From the NCBI RefSeq assembly GCF_002574545.1, contig NZ_NUGT01000009.1, positions 71,798 through 135,797 on the forward strand: a DNA stretch of 64,000 bases, given 5' to 3'. This document shows, in pieces, positions 37,799-46,669 of this stretch (positions within the stretch are counted from its first letter, which is position 1; each line of letters opens with the position of its first letter). Made by a program: the position numbers and the translations under genes. The stretch comes from Bacillus sp. AFS055030 (GTDB lineage: Bacteria; Bacillota; Bacilli; Bacillales; Bacillaceae_G). The notes beneath the pieces are model-generated. The model saw only the letters and a list, made by a program, of their open reading frames with translations, ran no database searches and had not been told where the DNA came from.

Positions 37799-38581
37799 TT
37801 ATATTCTTCGTTGGATATACCTTACAACGTTCGTAACTACTTTTCTTGGCATGAATCGAACAGAATTTGCTAGTATTTTATTCTTTATTCCAGGAATCAC
37901 AATTGTTTTTCCATCTCTAAATCCCCTATATGCTACTTTAGCAACATCTTTTGCATTCCCTACTCCACTTTGGAATAAATTTGATTCATGCATATTTGCA
38001 CGTTGTCCAAAATTTGTTTCTGTTGCACCTGGACAAACAGCTGTTACTTTAACATTTGTCCCTTTCATTTCGTTCGAAAGTGCTTCAGTAAAAGAAAGAA
38101 CATAAGTCTTTGTAGCAAAATAAACAGCCATTAATGGCCCAGGTTGAAATGCTGCTGTAGAAGCAATATTCATCACTCCACCTTTATTTCGTTCAATCAT
38201 CCCTTTTAAAAACAGTTTTGTAAGATGTGTAACTGTACGTATATTTAAATCAATCATGTTTAACTCTTCGTCTAAATTTGTAGTTGCAAACTCCCCAAAT
38301 AATCCAAACCCAGCATTATTCACTAAATAGTCAACTTGAATTTTTTGGGTATTTAATTCCTCTTGTAAAGAAACGATTTCCTTTTCCTTAGACAAATCCA
38401 TTGGAAATAGATGTACATTTACTTTCGACATTGATTCAATTTCACTTTTTACTACCTTTAAATTCTCAATCGATCTTGCTACTAAAACTAAATCAAATCC
38501 ATCCTTTGCAAATAAAATAGCTAATTCTTTTCCAATTCCTCCAGATGCACCTGTAATTAATACGGTCTCATTTGACTTCAT
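37799..38581 (-). CDS. Short-chain dehydrogenase/reductase
   Basis: Classical SDR oxidoreductase of 260 residues. The NADP-binding motif is TGASGGIGKELA, the structural motif NNAG is in VNNAGFG, and the catalytic Ser-Tyr-Lys are in NIASTAAF and YFATK. R36 in VARSIENL after the second strand favours NADP(H). It resembles B. subtilis YqjQ and other DltE-like SDRs of unknown substrate. The last 20 residues are hydrophobic and basic. Monocistronic with its own terminator. Confidence 0.88.
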   Translation of the reverse strand: MKSNETVLITGASGGIGKELAILFAKDGFDLVLVARSIENLKVVKSEIESMSKVNVHLFPMDLSKEKEIVSLQEELNTQKIQVDYLVNNAGFGLFGEFATTNLDEELNMIDLNIRTVTHLTKLFLKGMIERNKGGVMNIASTAAFQPGPLMAVYFATKTYVLSFTEALSNEMKGTNVKVTAVCPGATETNFGQRANMHESNLFQSGVGNAKDVAKVAYRGFRDGKTIVIPGIKNKILANSVRFMPRKVVTNVVRYIQRRI

Positions 38582-38697
38582 CGCTTTTACTCCCTACTTT
38601 TCACACTTATATTATTTAATATTTAATTTTCAATAATGATTATAAGTTTAAACATTTAAACGTATTTGATGAAACTTACTATACCTTATAATTTAAA

Positions 38698-38722
38698 AAA
38701 AGACAATACTCTATTGTCTTTT
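38698..38722 (-). terminator. Terminator of the DUF4083 gene
   Basis: AAAAGACAATA pairs perfectly with TATTGTCTTTT around a 3-base loop, about 20 bases after the small gene's stop. Confidence 0.75.
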
Positions 38723-38743
38723 CAAACTTGAAATATTAGTCTA

Positions 38744-38908
38744 CTAATCTTTTTTTATGTTTTCATTAATTTGATCAAGCTTTGCCTCAAGCCTCTGCAT
38801 TTGAAGCCTATTTTTTCTATTTGATCGAAAAATAAATACAACAAAAATAATAATAGCAACTGGTATCAAAAATACAATTAATTGAAAGATTAAATCTCCT
38901 AAGACCAT
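38744..38908 (-). CDS. DUF4083-like small membrane protein
   Basis: A 54-residue open frame with a typical gene layout: GGGG eight bases before the ATG at 38908, and a strong terminator after the stop. Residues 4-27 (GDLIFQLIVFLIPVAIIIF) form one membrane helix, followed by a basic RSNRKNR patch and a short coiled coil (LQMQRLEAKLDQINENIKK). This matches the layout and N terminus of DUF4083 proteins as I remember them from the B. cereus group. Function unknown. Confidence 0.7.
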   Translation of the reverse strand: MVLGDLIFQLIVFLIPVAIIIFVVFIFRSNRKNRLQMQRLEAKLDQINENIKKD

Positions 38909-39062
38909 ACCAAATACCCCTTTCTTATTTTAGTAATTTAAACAATTTCTAATTAAAGTATAAACAAAATTGGAATATTATGTAATAAATTCAAAAAATT
39001 TAATTACTCTCCCGAAAATAAAATAGAGAGTACCATTTGCACTCTCTAAAAGTAGAACGAAT

Positions 39063-39473
39063 TCAACTACATTCTGGACAAAGACCGTAAATTTCAAATT
39101 TATGACTTTGTACAGTATAACCAGGTAAATCAACAGATAAATTGTCCATAGGGCATCTATAAATACTTTTTGTATTACCACAATCCAAACAAATAAAATG
39201 ATGATGATGTTCAGCAGAAGAACATTTGGATCGGAAACGTTTTTCACCATCTAGTTCTGTAACTTCCACTACATCAACTTCAATAAAAGTAGATAAATTA
39301 CGATAGATCGTATCAAAGCTTAGTCCTTTGTATTTATCTTTCAATGCTTGTTGAATGTCTCTTGCAGTTACATATTTATTTTGCCTAAAAATATATTCAA
39401 GCATATCATATCGTTTAGGCGTATTTTTGAAGCCTTTATCTTTTAATAGTTTTGATGCATCTGCTAATTTCAT
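39063..39473 (-). CDS. zur: Zinc uptake regulator (Fur family)
   Basis: Fur-family metalloregulator of 136 residues. The winged helix covers about residues 1-78 (DTIYRNLSTF is the recognition helix region). The HHHHF sensing site is near 89-93, and the structural zinc site is C95/C98 and C132/C135. Adjacent zinc ABC genes and similarity to B. subtilis Zur (YqfV) identify it as Zur rather than Fur or PerR. It follows znuB by 7 bases and is the last gene of the znuCB-zur operon. Confidence 0.92.
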   Translation of the reverse strand: MKLADASKLLKDKGFKNTPKRYDMLEYIFRQNKYVTARDIQQALKDKYKGLSFDTIYRNLSTFIEVDVVEVTELDGEKRFRSKCSSAEHHHHFICLDCGNTKSIYRCPMDNLSVDLPGYTVQSHKFEIYGLCPECS

Positions 39474-39480
39474 CTAATCA

Positions 39481-40317
39481 CTACCTTTGACTTGTTCTTA
39501 ATTTCTTCAAACTTAAAGTAAAAATAAGAATAAGGATTTGCAGGATCACAATCGTACCACCAGGCGCGAGATTTAAATTATATGAAAGCAAAATACCTGC
39601 AACAACTGAAAACTCTCCGAAAATGATTGAAAAGAAAATTGTTTGCTTAAAGCCCTTCGAAATACGTATGCTCGCAGCTACTGGTAAAGTCATTAAAGAA
39701 GATACTAATAAAACACCTACAACTCTCATCGAAATGGATACGACTAATGCCACTAATAATATAAACAAATAATGAATCCATTTCGCATTAATACCTGAAG
39801 CAACAGCATATTCTTCGTCAAATGATAAGAGGAACAATTCTTTGTAAAGGACTATGATAGATATTACTACAAATACAGCTATAATTATGACAGTAATTAA
39901 ATCTTCTTGTGAAACGGCACTAACACTACCGAATAAATAACTAAATAGATCCGTATTAAATCCATTAGCTAATGAAATTAAAATGACGCCTAACCCCATT
40001 CCCCCTGAAAGAATGATTGGAATGGCTAACTCTTGATAATGTTTATAAACACTTCTTAATTTTTCAATTAAAAATGCTCCAGCAACTGAAAATGTCATCC
40101 CCATAAATAAAGGGCTAATAAAGCCAGAAGTAAAGAAATACTTTTCAAGTAAAAGACTTGCTGCAACCCCTGATAATGTCACGTGACTCAAGGCATCAGA
40201 AATTAGTGATAATCTCCTAAATACAACAAATACACCTAATAATGGAGCCATAACGCCAATAATCATTCCGGTGATTAATGTATTTCTCAGAAAATCATAA
40301 TGAAAAAAATCCATCAT
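39481..40317 (-). CDS. znuB: Zinc ABC transporter permease
   Basis: Membrane component of the zinc importer, 278 residues with about eight helices (ABC-3 family). DALSHVTLSGVAA near residue 40 and the SGGMGLGVILIS segment are typical of ZnuB/AdcB. It overlaps the ATPase gene upstream by four bases and precedes zur. The zinc-binding lipoprotein is not in this window and must be supplied from elsewhere. Confidence 0.92.
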   Translation of the reverse strand: MMDFFHYDFLRNTLITGMIIGVMAPLLGVFVVFRRLSLISDALSHVTLSGVAASLLLEKYFFTSGFISPLFMGMTFSVAGAFLIEKLRSVYKHYQELAIPIILSGGMGLGVILISLANGFNTDLFSYLFGSVSAVSQEDLITVIIIAVFVVISIIVLYKELFLLSFDEEYAVASGINAKWIHYLFILLVALVVSISMRVVGVLLVSSLMTLPVAASIRISKGFKQTIFFSIIFGEFSVVAGILLSYNLNLAPGGTIVILQILILIFTLSLKKLRTSQR

Positions 40318-41090
40318 ACTCTATCTCCTCCATTCTCGTGATTATGAGATAGTACATGCACAGAATGGCCATATAGAAGAGACAAATCCTTCTCAGTAGC
40401 ATCTTTAAAGTGATCTCGGCTTCCATGGAAGTGTAATCTTTTATTTAAACATGCAACATGTGATACTTTATCAGTAATAATGCCTATGTCATGAGATACT
40501 AATAATAAAGTAATACCAAGCTTCGTATTTAAATCGCTAAGTAATTGATAAAAGCTTTCGACATTTTCAGCATCTACCCCAACGGTCGGTTCATCGAGTA
40601 TTAATAGTTCGGGATTACTTACAAGTGCTCGTGCAATAAAGACACGTTGTTGTTGTCCACCTGAAAGTTCTCCGATGTTACGATTTGCAAATTCATACAT
40701 TCCAACTGATTTTAAAGCTTCGACAACTTTTTGTTTATCCGAATTTTTAAAACCGTTAAACAATCCAATTTTAGAAACAAGACCTAAAGATACTACCTCA
40801 AAAACCGATGCTGGAAATCCAGAGTTAAAACTATTTGCTTTTTGAGATACATAACCAATCTTATCCCAACTTTTCATTTTTTTTATATCTGTACCAAATA
40901 ACTCTATTTTTCCTTCATCTGGTTGTTGGATCCCTAATATACATTTTAGTAAAGTTGATTTCCCACTACCGTTCGGGCCAACTAGACCTAAAAAGTCTCC
41001 TTTTTTTACTAGAAGATTAATGTCAGTTAATACCTTTTGACGTTCATAACTATAAGACAAATCCTCTATTTTTATGATATTTTGACTCAT
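40314..41090 (-). CDS. znuC: Zinc ABC transporter ATP-binding protein
   Basis: ATPase of the zinc importer, 258 residues. Walker A GPNGSGKST, signature [15 protein letters not shown], Walker B LLILDEPTVGVD and switch SHDIG are in order. A C-terminal histidine-rich stretch (YGHSVHVLSHNHENGG) may bind zinc. It is the first gene of the operon, behind a sigma-A promoter with a Zur-type box. The manganese importers have similar ATPases, but the zur linkage favours zinc. Confidence 0.92.
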   Translation of the reverse strand: MSQNIIKIEDLSYSYERQKVLTDINLLVKKGDFLGLVGPNGSGKSTLLKCILGIQQPDEGKIELFGTDIKKMKSWDKIGYVSQKANSFNSGFPASVFEVVSLGLVSKIGLFNGFKNSDKQKVVEALKSVGMYEFANRNIGELSGGQQQRVFIARALVSNPELLILDEPTVGVDAENVESFYQLLSDLNTKLGITLLLVSHDIGIITDKVSHVACLNKRLHFHGSRDHFKDATEKDLSLLYGHSVHVLSHNHENGGDRV

Positions 41091-41113
41091 TTATTAAAAC
41101 ACCTTCATCTATT

Positions 41114-41128
41114 TAGGAATAATTACGT
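41114..41128 (-). promoter_or_regulatory. Candidate Zur box of znuCB-zur
   Basis: TAGGAAT-A-ATTACGT agrees with the Bacillus Zur operator TCGTAAT-N-ATTACGA at 11 of 14 positions, with one half-site almost perfect. It lies about 10-24 bases after the predicted start point, where bound Zur would block transcription. Confidence 0.65.
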
Positions 41129-41144
41129 TTTATTTCAAGTTCTT

Positions 41145-41173
41145 AGTATAAGAGAATACCTCATATTTGTAAA
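41145..41173 (-). promoter_or_regulatory. Sigma-A promoter of znuCB-zur
   Basis: Minus strand TTTACA (41173-41168), 17-base spacer, TATACT (41150-41145); start point near 41138. Confidence 0.75.
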
Positions 41174-41357
41174 CAAAGAAAACTCGGCAAAATATTATTC
41201 GTTTTTTAATTAAATTCATCTAGGGTAAAATCTCTAAATAACTTAATTATCTAAAAAAATATTTAATGTATTTTTAATAAAATAAGCACTTTCACTTTGT
41301 GACAAAAAATACAATATGTTACAATTAATATATAAATATAGATAAAGAGGTGGTTTT

Positions 41358-42227
41358 TTGAACGCAATTACACATCGTAAGCTTTCAAACTTTAAGATTA
41401 TTAGACGGGGGTTTTTTATTACATTTGGTGCTGCTTTAATGGCACTTTGCTTAAAAGCATTCTTTATTCCAACTGAAATCATTGATGGTGGAATCGTAGG
41501 TATCTCTTTGATCCTCTCCCATATTACTTCGATTAATCTCGGTATTTTTCTATTCTTGTTAAACTTACCTTTTGTAATAGTAGGTTATAAACAAATCGGT
41601 AAAACATTCGCTATTTCAACTTTATACGGTATCACTGTACTTTCAGTATTTACCTCCCTATTTAAGGATCTTCCTCATTTAACTAATGATCCTTTACTTG
41701 CTGCATTATTTGGTGGATTAGGTTTAGGTATTGGTGTAGGATTAGTAATTCGTAATGGTGGCTCACTTGATGGGACTGAAATAATAGGAATACTTTTAAC
41801 AAAATCATCACCTTTTTCAATAGGTGAGGTTGTTATGGCATTTAATGTATTTATTCTTGGAAGTGCAGGTTTTGTATTTGGATGGGATAATGCTATGTAC
41901 TCATTAATTGCCTATTATGTAGCATTTAAAACAATTGATTTAACAATTGAAGGGTTCCAGGATACTAAATCTGTTTGGATCATTAGTGATCAAGATAAAG
42001 AAATCGGTGATGCATTAAACGCCAGATTAGGTCGTGGTGTTACTTATTTTCATGGCGAAGGTGGCTATATGGGTGAAGATAAAAAAATCATCTTTACAGT
42101 CATTTCAAGACTTGAAGAAGCAAAATTAAAATCGATTGTTGAAGACTATGATGAAAATGCCTTTATAGCAATCGGTAATATAGCTGATGTTAAAGGTGGA
42201 AAGTTTAAGAAAAAAGCAATACATTAA
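41358..42227 (+). CDS. yqfU: YitT/DUF161 family membrane protein YqfU
   Basis: Membrane protein of 289 residues: about five or six helices in the first 185 residues, then a cytoplasmic DUF2179 domain (residues 200-285, with RGVTYFHGEGGYMGEDKKII). It matches YqfU of the YitT family, near zur (yqfV) in B. subtilis. The start is a TTG at 41358 after AAAGAGGTGG. Function unknown. It is divergent from the zinc operon and followed by a perfect terminator. Confidence 0.85.
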   Translation: MNAITHRKLSNFKIIRRGFFITFGAALMALCLKAFFIPTEIIDGGIVGISLILSHITSINLGIFLFLLNLPFVIVGYKQIGKTFAISTLYGITVLSVFTSLFKDLPHLTNDPLLAALFGGLGLGIGVGLVIRNGGSLDGTEIIGILLTKSSPFSIGEVVMAFNVFILGSAGFVFGWDNAMYSLIAYYVAFKTIDLTIEGFQDTKSVWIISDQDKEIGDALNARLGRGVTYFHGEGGYMGEDKKIIFTVISRLEEAKLKSIVEDYDENAFIAIGNIADVKGGKFKKKAIH

Positions 42228-42239
42228 TAGTAAACAATT

Positions 42240-42269
42240 AAGCTTGAATTCTATCATGAATTCAAGCTT
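42240..42269 (+). terminator. Terminator of yqfU
   Basis: AAGCTTGAATTC pairs perfectly with GAATTCAAGCTT around a 6-base loop, followed by TTCTATTTT. Confidence 0.85.
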
Positions 42270-42524
42270 TTCTATTTTAATAGCTTAATTGAGTTTATAA
42301 ATTTAATCTGTCCTCATTCAAATTCTCGTTATTTCAGTATCAGGATTTACTGGAAATGTGAGTGTCTTTTAGCTGCTTCTAAAATTTCCATATGAAATCC
42401 TCACTTACTTTTTTACATATTATATTTGAAAAATCAACTTAAGATTAATATCCTGTGCTCATTATTTATCATAACCTTTCATAAAATTTATTGATGTAAT
42501 ACTTCATCTAAGAGGAGGTTCACA

Positions 42525-42776
42525 ATGAATATTATCCAAACTCTCATAAATAAAAAGGTTAATAGTATAACACCAAAGGATTTATTAAAATTAAGTCAAC
42601 AATATCAAGTGTATATTACACCAGATCAAGCCAATAAAGTGGCAGGAATATTAAATGGTAAAAATTATAATATTTATGACGCAGAACATAAAAAACAAAT
42701 TCTTACCCAAATTGCAAATGTTACCTCTAAAGCCACTGCACAACAAATTGATACTATTTTTCAAAAGCTAACTTAA
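42525..42776 (+). CDS. yqfT: DUF2624 family protein YqfT
   Basis: Small soluble protein of 83 residues, predicted helical, with ITPKDLLKLSQQYQVYITPDQA in the first half and a C-terminal helix. It matches YqfT/DUF2624, adjacent to nfo (yqfS) in B. subtilis. The ATG follows AAGAGGAGG closely. Function unknown. Confidence 0.8.
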   Translation: MNIIQTLINKKVNSITPKDLLKLSQQYQVYITPDQANKVAGILNGKNYNIYDAEHKKQILTQIANVTSKATAQQIDTIFQKLT

Positions 42777-42895
42777 GCTTGGTTTAAATGTTCGTTAAAA
42801 AGCTTTAATATATAACTCTGCTCATTTCACAAGTCATATAATGCTCATACAAAGAATCAACTAACTATTCTAAAATGAAATGAGAGGGGAATAAT

Positions 42896-43195
42896 ATGGA
42901 TTTGCATGAGCTACATTATGAAATCATTTATTTAGACAAAGAAACAGATACTGAAGTGAAATTCAAACACATGTTTCATATGGATGATTTAAGCCATAGC
43001 TTAGCCCTTAATATCGCAAGTAGTTTTATTGAACGTGACAAGGCACATGTGGTCTATATTAAATTAATACATTTAGACGAACATGATCACGAAATAGTTA
43101 GTAATGTAGTCACTGTAAAAAGAATTAAAGAAGGAAAAATAATTGCTTCATATTTAGATAGTAAGTTAAAGAAGGTTGTAGAAATAGAATTATAA
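42896..43195 (+). CDS. Hypothetical protein, 99 residues
   Basis: Unrecognised soluble protein. The ATG at 42896 follows GAGAGGGGAAT, so the start is well supported. The composition is mixed alpha/beta, with an unusual number of histidines, Asp and Glu (HELHYE, HMFHMDD, HLDEHDHE), which could bind metal, though no known site is recognisable. It lies between yqfT and the convergent nfo, where I recall no gene in B. subtilis. Function unknown. Confidence 0.7.
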   Translation: MDLHELHYEIIYLDKETDTEVKFKHMFHMDDLSHSLALNIASSFIERDKAHVVYIKLIHLDEHDHEIVSNVVTVKRIKEGKIIASYLDSKLKKVVEIEL

Positions 43196-43241
43196 AATAG
43201 TTCGAAAGTGGCTATCTTATGAGTGTCCTTCGAAAAAAGGA

Positions 43242-43272
43242 AAACCAGCCCATTAATAAATTGAGCTGGTTT
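43242..43272. terminator. Terminator between the 99-residue gene and nfo
   Basis: AAACCAGC at 43242-43249 pairs with GCTGGTTT at 43265-43272. The minus strand continues TTCCTTTTTTC, so it mainly serves nfo. Confidence 0.7.
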
Positions 43273-43279
43273 CTTTGTA

Positions 43280-44173
43280 TTAAGCTTTCAATAATTCTTG
43301 AATTAAGTTTTCATTGAATTCTTGATTACGGAACATTTCTATTTCTAATTTATACGGTGGGACTTTGTTGTTTTTATCTTCACCAACATATGGCGTTTCT
43401 AATATTTTAGGGATGTCCATAAGTTGTGGATGGTGAACAATATAGTTTAGTGCTTTAAATCCAATCGACCCAAAGCCAATGTTCTCATGTCGGTCTTTGC
43501 GACTTCCCATTGGATTCTTACTATCGTTAATATGTAAAACTTTTATTTTTTCAATCCCAATTAATTGATCGAATTGCTGTAAAACACCATCAAAATCATT
43601 CACGATATCATATCCAGCGTCATTTATATGACATGTATCAAAACAAACTGATAATTTATCGTTGTAGTGTACACCATCTATAATTCTTGCTATTTCTTCA
43701 AATGATTTACCACATTCTGATCCTTTTCCCGCCATTGTTTCAAGCGCAATTTGTACTGGTGTTTCAGCTGTCAATACTTCATTTAAACCTTGAATAATTC
43801 TATCAATACCAGCATCTTCACCAGCCCCTACATGAGCACCTGGATGTAATACAATTTGTTTTGCTCCTAATGCTGCTGTACGGTCTATTTCTTTTTGCAA
43901 AAATTCAACACCTAATTCATAGGTAGCTGGATTTGTAGTATTTCCGATATTGATAATATATGGTGCATGAACTACTATATCAGCAATTCCATTTTCAGCC
44001 ATATGTTTCAAACCCGCTGCAATATTTAAATCTTCAATTGCTTTACGACGAGTATTTTGAGGTGCTCCTGTATATACCATAAATGTATTAGCACCATAGC
44101 TTGCAGCTTCTTCACTAGCGGCTAAAAACATCTTCTTACCGCTCATTGAAACATGAGATCCTATTCGTAACAT
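43280..44173 (-). CDS. nfo: Deoxyribonuclease IV (endonuclease IV)
   Basis: AP endonuclease of 297 residues, cleaving DNA 5' of abasic sites in base excision repair and spore DNA protection. The TIM-barrel signatures are [29 protein letters not shown] and [20 protein letters not shown], with the metal-binding His, Asp and Glu residues intact. The ATG at 44173 follows GGTAGGAG; the frame extends seven codons upstream. Known as yqfS in B. subtilis, where it is sporulation-controlled. Confidence 0.95.
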   Translation of the reverse strand: MLRIGSHVSMSGKKMFLAASEEAASYGANTFMVYTGAPQNTRRKAIEDLNIAAGLKHMAENGIADIVVHAPYIINIGNTTNPATYELGVEFLQKEIDRTAALGAKQIVLHPGAHVGAGEDAGIDRIIQGLNEVLTAETPVQIALETMAGKGSECGKSFEEIARIIDGVHYNDKLSVCFDTCHINDAGYDIVNDFDGVLQQFDQLIGIEKIKVLHINDSKNPMGSRKDRHENIGFGSIGFKALNYIVHHPQLMDIPKILETPYVGEDKNNKVPPYKLEIEMFRNQEFNENLIQELLKA

Positions 44174-44265
44174 TCTTTCAGCTCCTACCTTCATTAATCA
44201 TACTTACCATTTTAACATGAAAACCGATCATGGTTAAATTGTTCGCCTGTTTATAAAAGAAAAAA

Positions 44266-44286
44266 GAAAGGAATATTTTTCCTTTC
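44266..44286 (-). terminator. Terminator of cshB
   Basis: GAAAGGAA pairs with TTCCTTTC around a 5-base loop; TTTTTTCTTTT follows on the minus strand. Confidence 0.75.
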
Positions 44287-44295
44287 TTTTTCAAA

Positions 44296-45603
44296 CTACC
44301 TACTCGTTTTTCTTTTCACTTTATTTTTAAATGATTCTCTTTGTTCATTCAGTTTACGTTTATAGCCTGGTTTAACTTTAGATGGTTTTTTAATTGCTTT
44401 AGTAGCAACTGCATCTAAATTACGATCCGTTTTTTTACGTAGCTTACGTTTTGAGCGTGGTCCTAAATCAACCCATTCACCTTTTTTAAGTTCACGATGC
44501 TCAAATGTAATTCCACGATCTTGAAGCTTGTCTAATGCTTGTTCATCTTCTTGATCATAAATTGTAATTGCAGTTCCAGAGAAGTTTGCACGCCCTGTAC
44601 GACCTACTCGGTGGACATAAAAATCTAAATCTGCTGGTAATTCGATATTGATTACATGACTTACCCCTTCAATATCAATTCCTCGGGAAGCTAAGTCAGT
44701 CGCAACAATATATTGAAATTCTAGATCTTGAATTTGCTTCATCATTTTTTTACGTTCACGAGGACTTAAATCACCATGAATTTGACCAACTTTTAAGCCA
44801 TATGATGATAATTGAGTCGCAACTTCTTCAGCCTTTTTCTTCGTATTTGTAAAGACAATTGCTAAATATGGTTGAAAACTCAATAAAATATCTTTTGCCA
44901 TTTTAACTTTGTCCTTATGGCGGCTTGGTACAATAATATGTTCAATTTTCTGAGCTGAAAGTTGTTGAGGATTAATATGGATATGTTCAGGATTTTCCAT
45001 ATACTTTTTCAAAAACGGTTTAAGTTTCTCAGGAATTGTCGCTGAAAAAACAAGCATTTGTAGTTTCTTAGGCATTTTTGATGCAACTTGATCTACATCA
45101 TGAATAAATCCCATGTCTAACATTAAATCTGCTTCATCTACTACTAAATACTTTGTAGTATGGACTAATAACACATTATCATTTACTAAATCTTTAATAC
45201 GTCCAGTAGTTCCAACTACAATATGCGGTTGTTTTTTAAGTTTTTCAACAGTACGTTTATAGTCGGTACCCCCTACGAAGTTTTTAGCAGTTAATTGCTC
45301 ATCTTCTGGACAACATTCAATGATTGATTGGACATCATTATAAATTTGAGTTGCTAGTTCACGAGTTGGAGCAGTTATTACTAATTGCACTTGATCTAAA
45401 GATGGATCTAATGTATTTATTGTCGGAATTAGATATGCATGAGTCTTTCCTGACCCTGTTTGCGATTGACCAATTACACTACGTCCAGTTTTAACTTGAG
45501 GAATGATCTTTTGTTGAATTTCTGTTGGTTCTGTAAAGTGTTTCTTCTCTATCGCTTCCAAAATAAATGGTTTTAATTGAAAATTTTTAAATGAAATTGC
45601 CAT
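44296..45603 (-). CDS. cshB: DEAD-box ATP-dependent RNA helicase CshB
   Basis: DEAD-box RNA helicase of 435 residues. The Q motif FTEPTEIQQK, Walker A SQTGSGKT, DEAD in VDEADLMLD, SAT in VFSATIP and motif VI HRVGRTGRA are in order. The C-terminal tail is strongly basic (about 60 residues with RSKRKLRKK), suited to RNA binding. The ATG at 45603 follows AAGGTGAG. CshB (YqfR) acts in cold-shock RNA unwinding and ribosome biogenesis; orthology is supported by the position between nfo and yqfQ. Confidence 0.93.
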   Translation of the reverse strand: MAISFKNFQLKPFILEAIEKKHFTEPTEIQQKIIPQVKTGRSVIGQSQTGSGKTHAYLIPTINTLDPSLDQVQLVITAPTRELATQIYNDVQSIIECCPEDEQLTAKNFVGGTDYKRTVEKLKKQPHIVVGTTGRIKDLVNDNVLLVHTTKYLVVDEADLMLDMGFIHDVDQVASKMPKKLQMLVFSATIPEKLKPFLKKYMENPEHIHINPQQLSAQKIEHIIVPSRHKDKVKMAKDILLSFQPYLAIVFTNTKKKAEEVATQLSSYGLKVGQIHGDLSPRERKKMMKQIQDLEFQYIVATDLASRGIDIEGVSHVINIELPADLDFYVHRVGRTGRANFSGTAITIYDQEDEQALDKLQDRGITFEHRELKKGEWVDLGPRSKRKLRKKTDRNLDAVATKAIKKPSKVKPGYKRKLNEQRESFKNKVKRKTSR

Positions 45604-45828
45604 ATAACTCACCTTCTTAATTTAAACTTTCTATGTAATGAGGAAACGTTCTCCCCGTACAAAATAGCTACAATTATCTATTATACAATAGATTTGCCCA
45701 ATAAAGCTAATTCTAATTTTTCTTTCTTCTTTAGTAGCATTTTATTTTTTATTCTGTCCTATACTAACCATTTCAAATTATGTGCATAGCCTAAGTAATA
45801 AAGAGTATTTCTGAAAGGAGGCATTAGA

Positions 45829-46626
45829 TTGGGATTACTTGATAAGTTTAAGAATAAAAATAAACAGCCTTTTCCAATGAACGGCCCAAATTATTATAAT
45901 AGTTATCAACATCCTTATCAAAATTTTCAAAATCCATACGGTGTAAGACCAAATTTTAATCAACGGTATCCTTATCCCCAATCACCGCAGCAACCTTTTA
46001 TGCAACAACAACAACAACAACAACAATTTTATCCACCAGTTCAACAAATAGTTGGGCTACAAAATCATTATCAGCAACCAATTTCATATCAGCCGAAATT
46101 AAACGCACATCAACAATATATAAACCAAAATAAAATTTTACAACCTGTTCCTTTTCAAAATCAGCCCGTCATGCAAGCACCAGGCAGTAGTAATTATCAG
46201 CAACAAGGAACTCAAAATCTATACCCAATGACTGGGCAACCACCCGAAAAAGAAAATGATGGCAGTCCAGGATTTTTCTCGCGTTTATTGGGTGGAGATA
46301 CTTCGATTACAGGTGTCATCGGTGGTATGCAAAAAGCTGTTCAAGCAGCTCAACAAGTCACGCCAATGATTCAACAATATGCACCTGCTATTAAAAATTT
46401 CCCTTCAATATATAAAATATTTAAAGCAGTCAATACCGACGATCCAGTTGATACAAAAAAAAGTAAAAAAAATGATGCAAGTGGAATAATTGAAGTTAAA
46501 CAAACAAACGAATCAAAACCAAAAAAAAGAAAAAAAGCTCCAATTAAATCAGAAGTAGTAGAACCATCTAATACGATTGAAGAAACTGCATCAAACGTAA
46601 ATCCAAAACCAAAATTGTTTATGTAA
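45829..46626 (+). CDS. yqfQ: VrrA/YqfQ family glutamine-rich protein
   Basis: Protein of 265 residues, beginning MGLLDKFKNK. Residues 12-140 are low-complexity, rich in Gln, Pro, Asn and Tyr, including eight consecutive glutamines (eight CAA codons, 46003-46026). Residues 155-200 form a conserved helix region (FFSRLLGGDTSITGVIGGMQKAVQ), and the tail is basic then acidic. It corresponds to YqfQ and B. anthracis VrrA, whose gene holds a well-known variable tandem repeat; it lies between cshB and ispH as there. The start is a TTG with AAAGGAGG upstream. Likely a spore-associated protein, by analogy only. Confidence 0.85.
   Translation: MGLLDKFKNKNKQPFPMNGPNYYNSYQHPYQNFQNPYGVRPNFNQRYPYPQSPQQPFMQQQQQQQQFYPPVQQIVGLQNHYQQPISYQPKLNAHQQYINQNKILQPVPFQNQPVMQAPGSSNYQQQGTQNLYPMTGQPPEKENDGSPGFFSRLLGGDTSITGVIGGMQKAVQAAQQVTPMIQQYAPAIKNFPSIYKIFKAVNTDDPVDTKKSKKNDASGIIEVKQTNESKPKKRKKAPIKSEVVEPSNTIEETASNVNPKPKLFM
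46003..46026 (+). repeat. (CAA)8 trinucleotide repeat inside yqfQ
   Basis: Eight perfect CAA units encoding polyglutamine. Slippage would change the protein in steps of one residue without frameshift. Confidence 0.9.
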
Positions 46627-46639
46627 ATTTTCTTTTTCT

Positions 46640-46669
46640 TTGTATAGTAGCATCTTCCTCCTTTATAAT
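46640..46669 (+). promoter_or_regulatory. Possible ispH promoter
   Basis: TTGTAT at 46640-46645, 18-base spacer, TATAAT at 46664-46669. The -10 lies inside the left arm of the dyad at 46657-46698. The -35 is poor (three of six matches). Confidence 0.4.
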
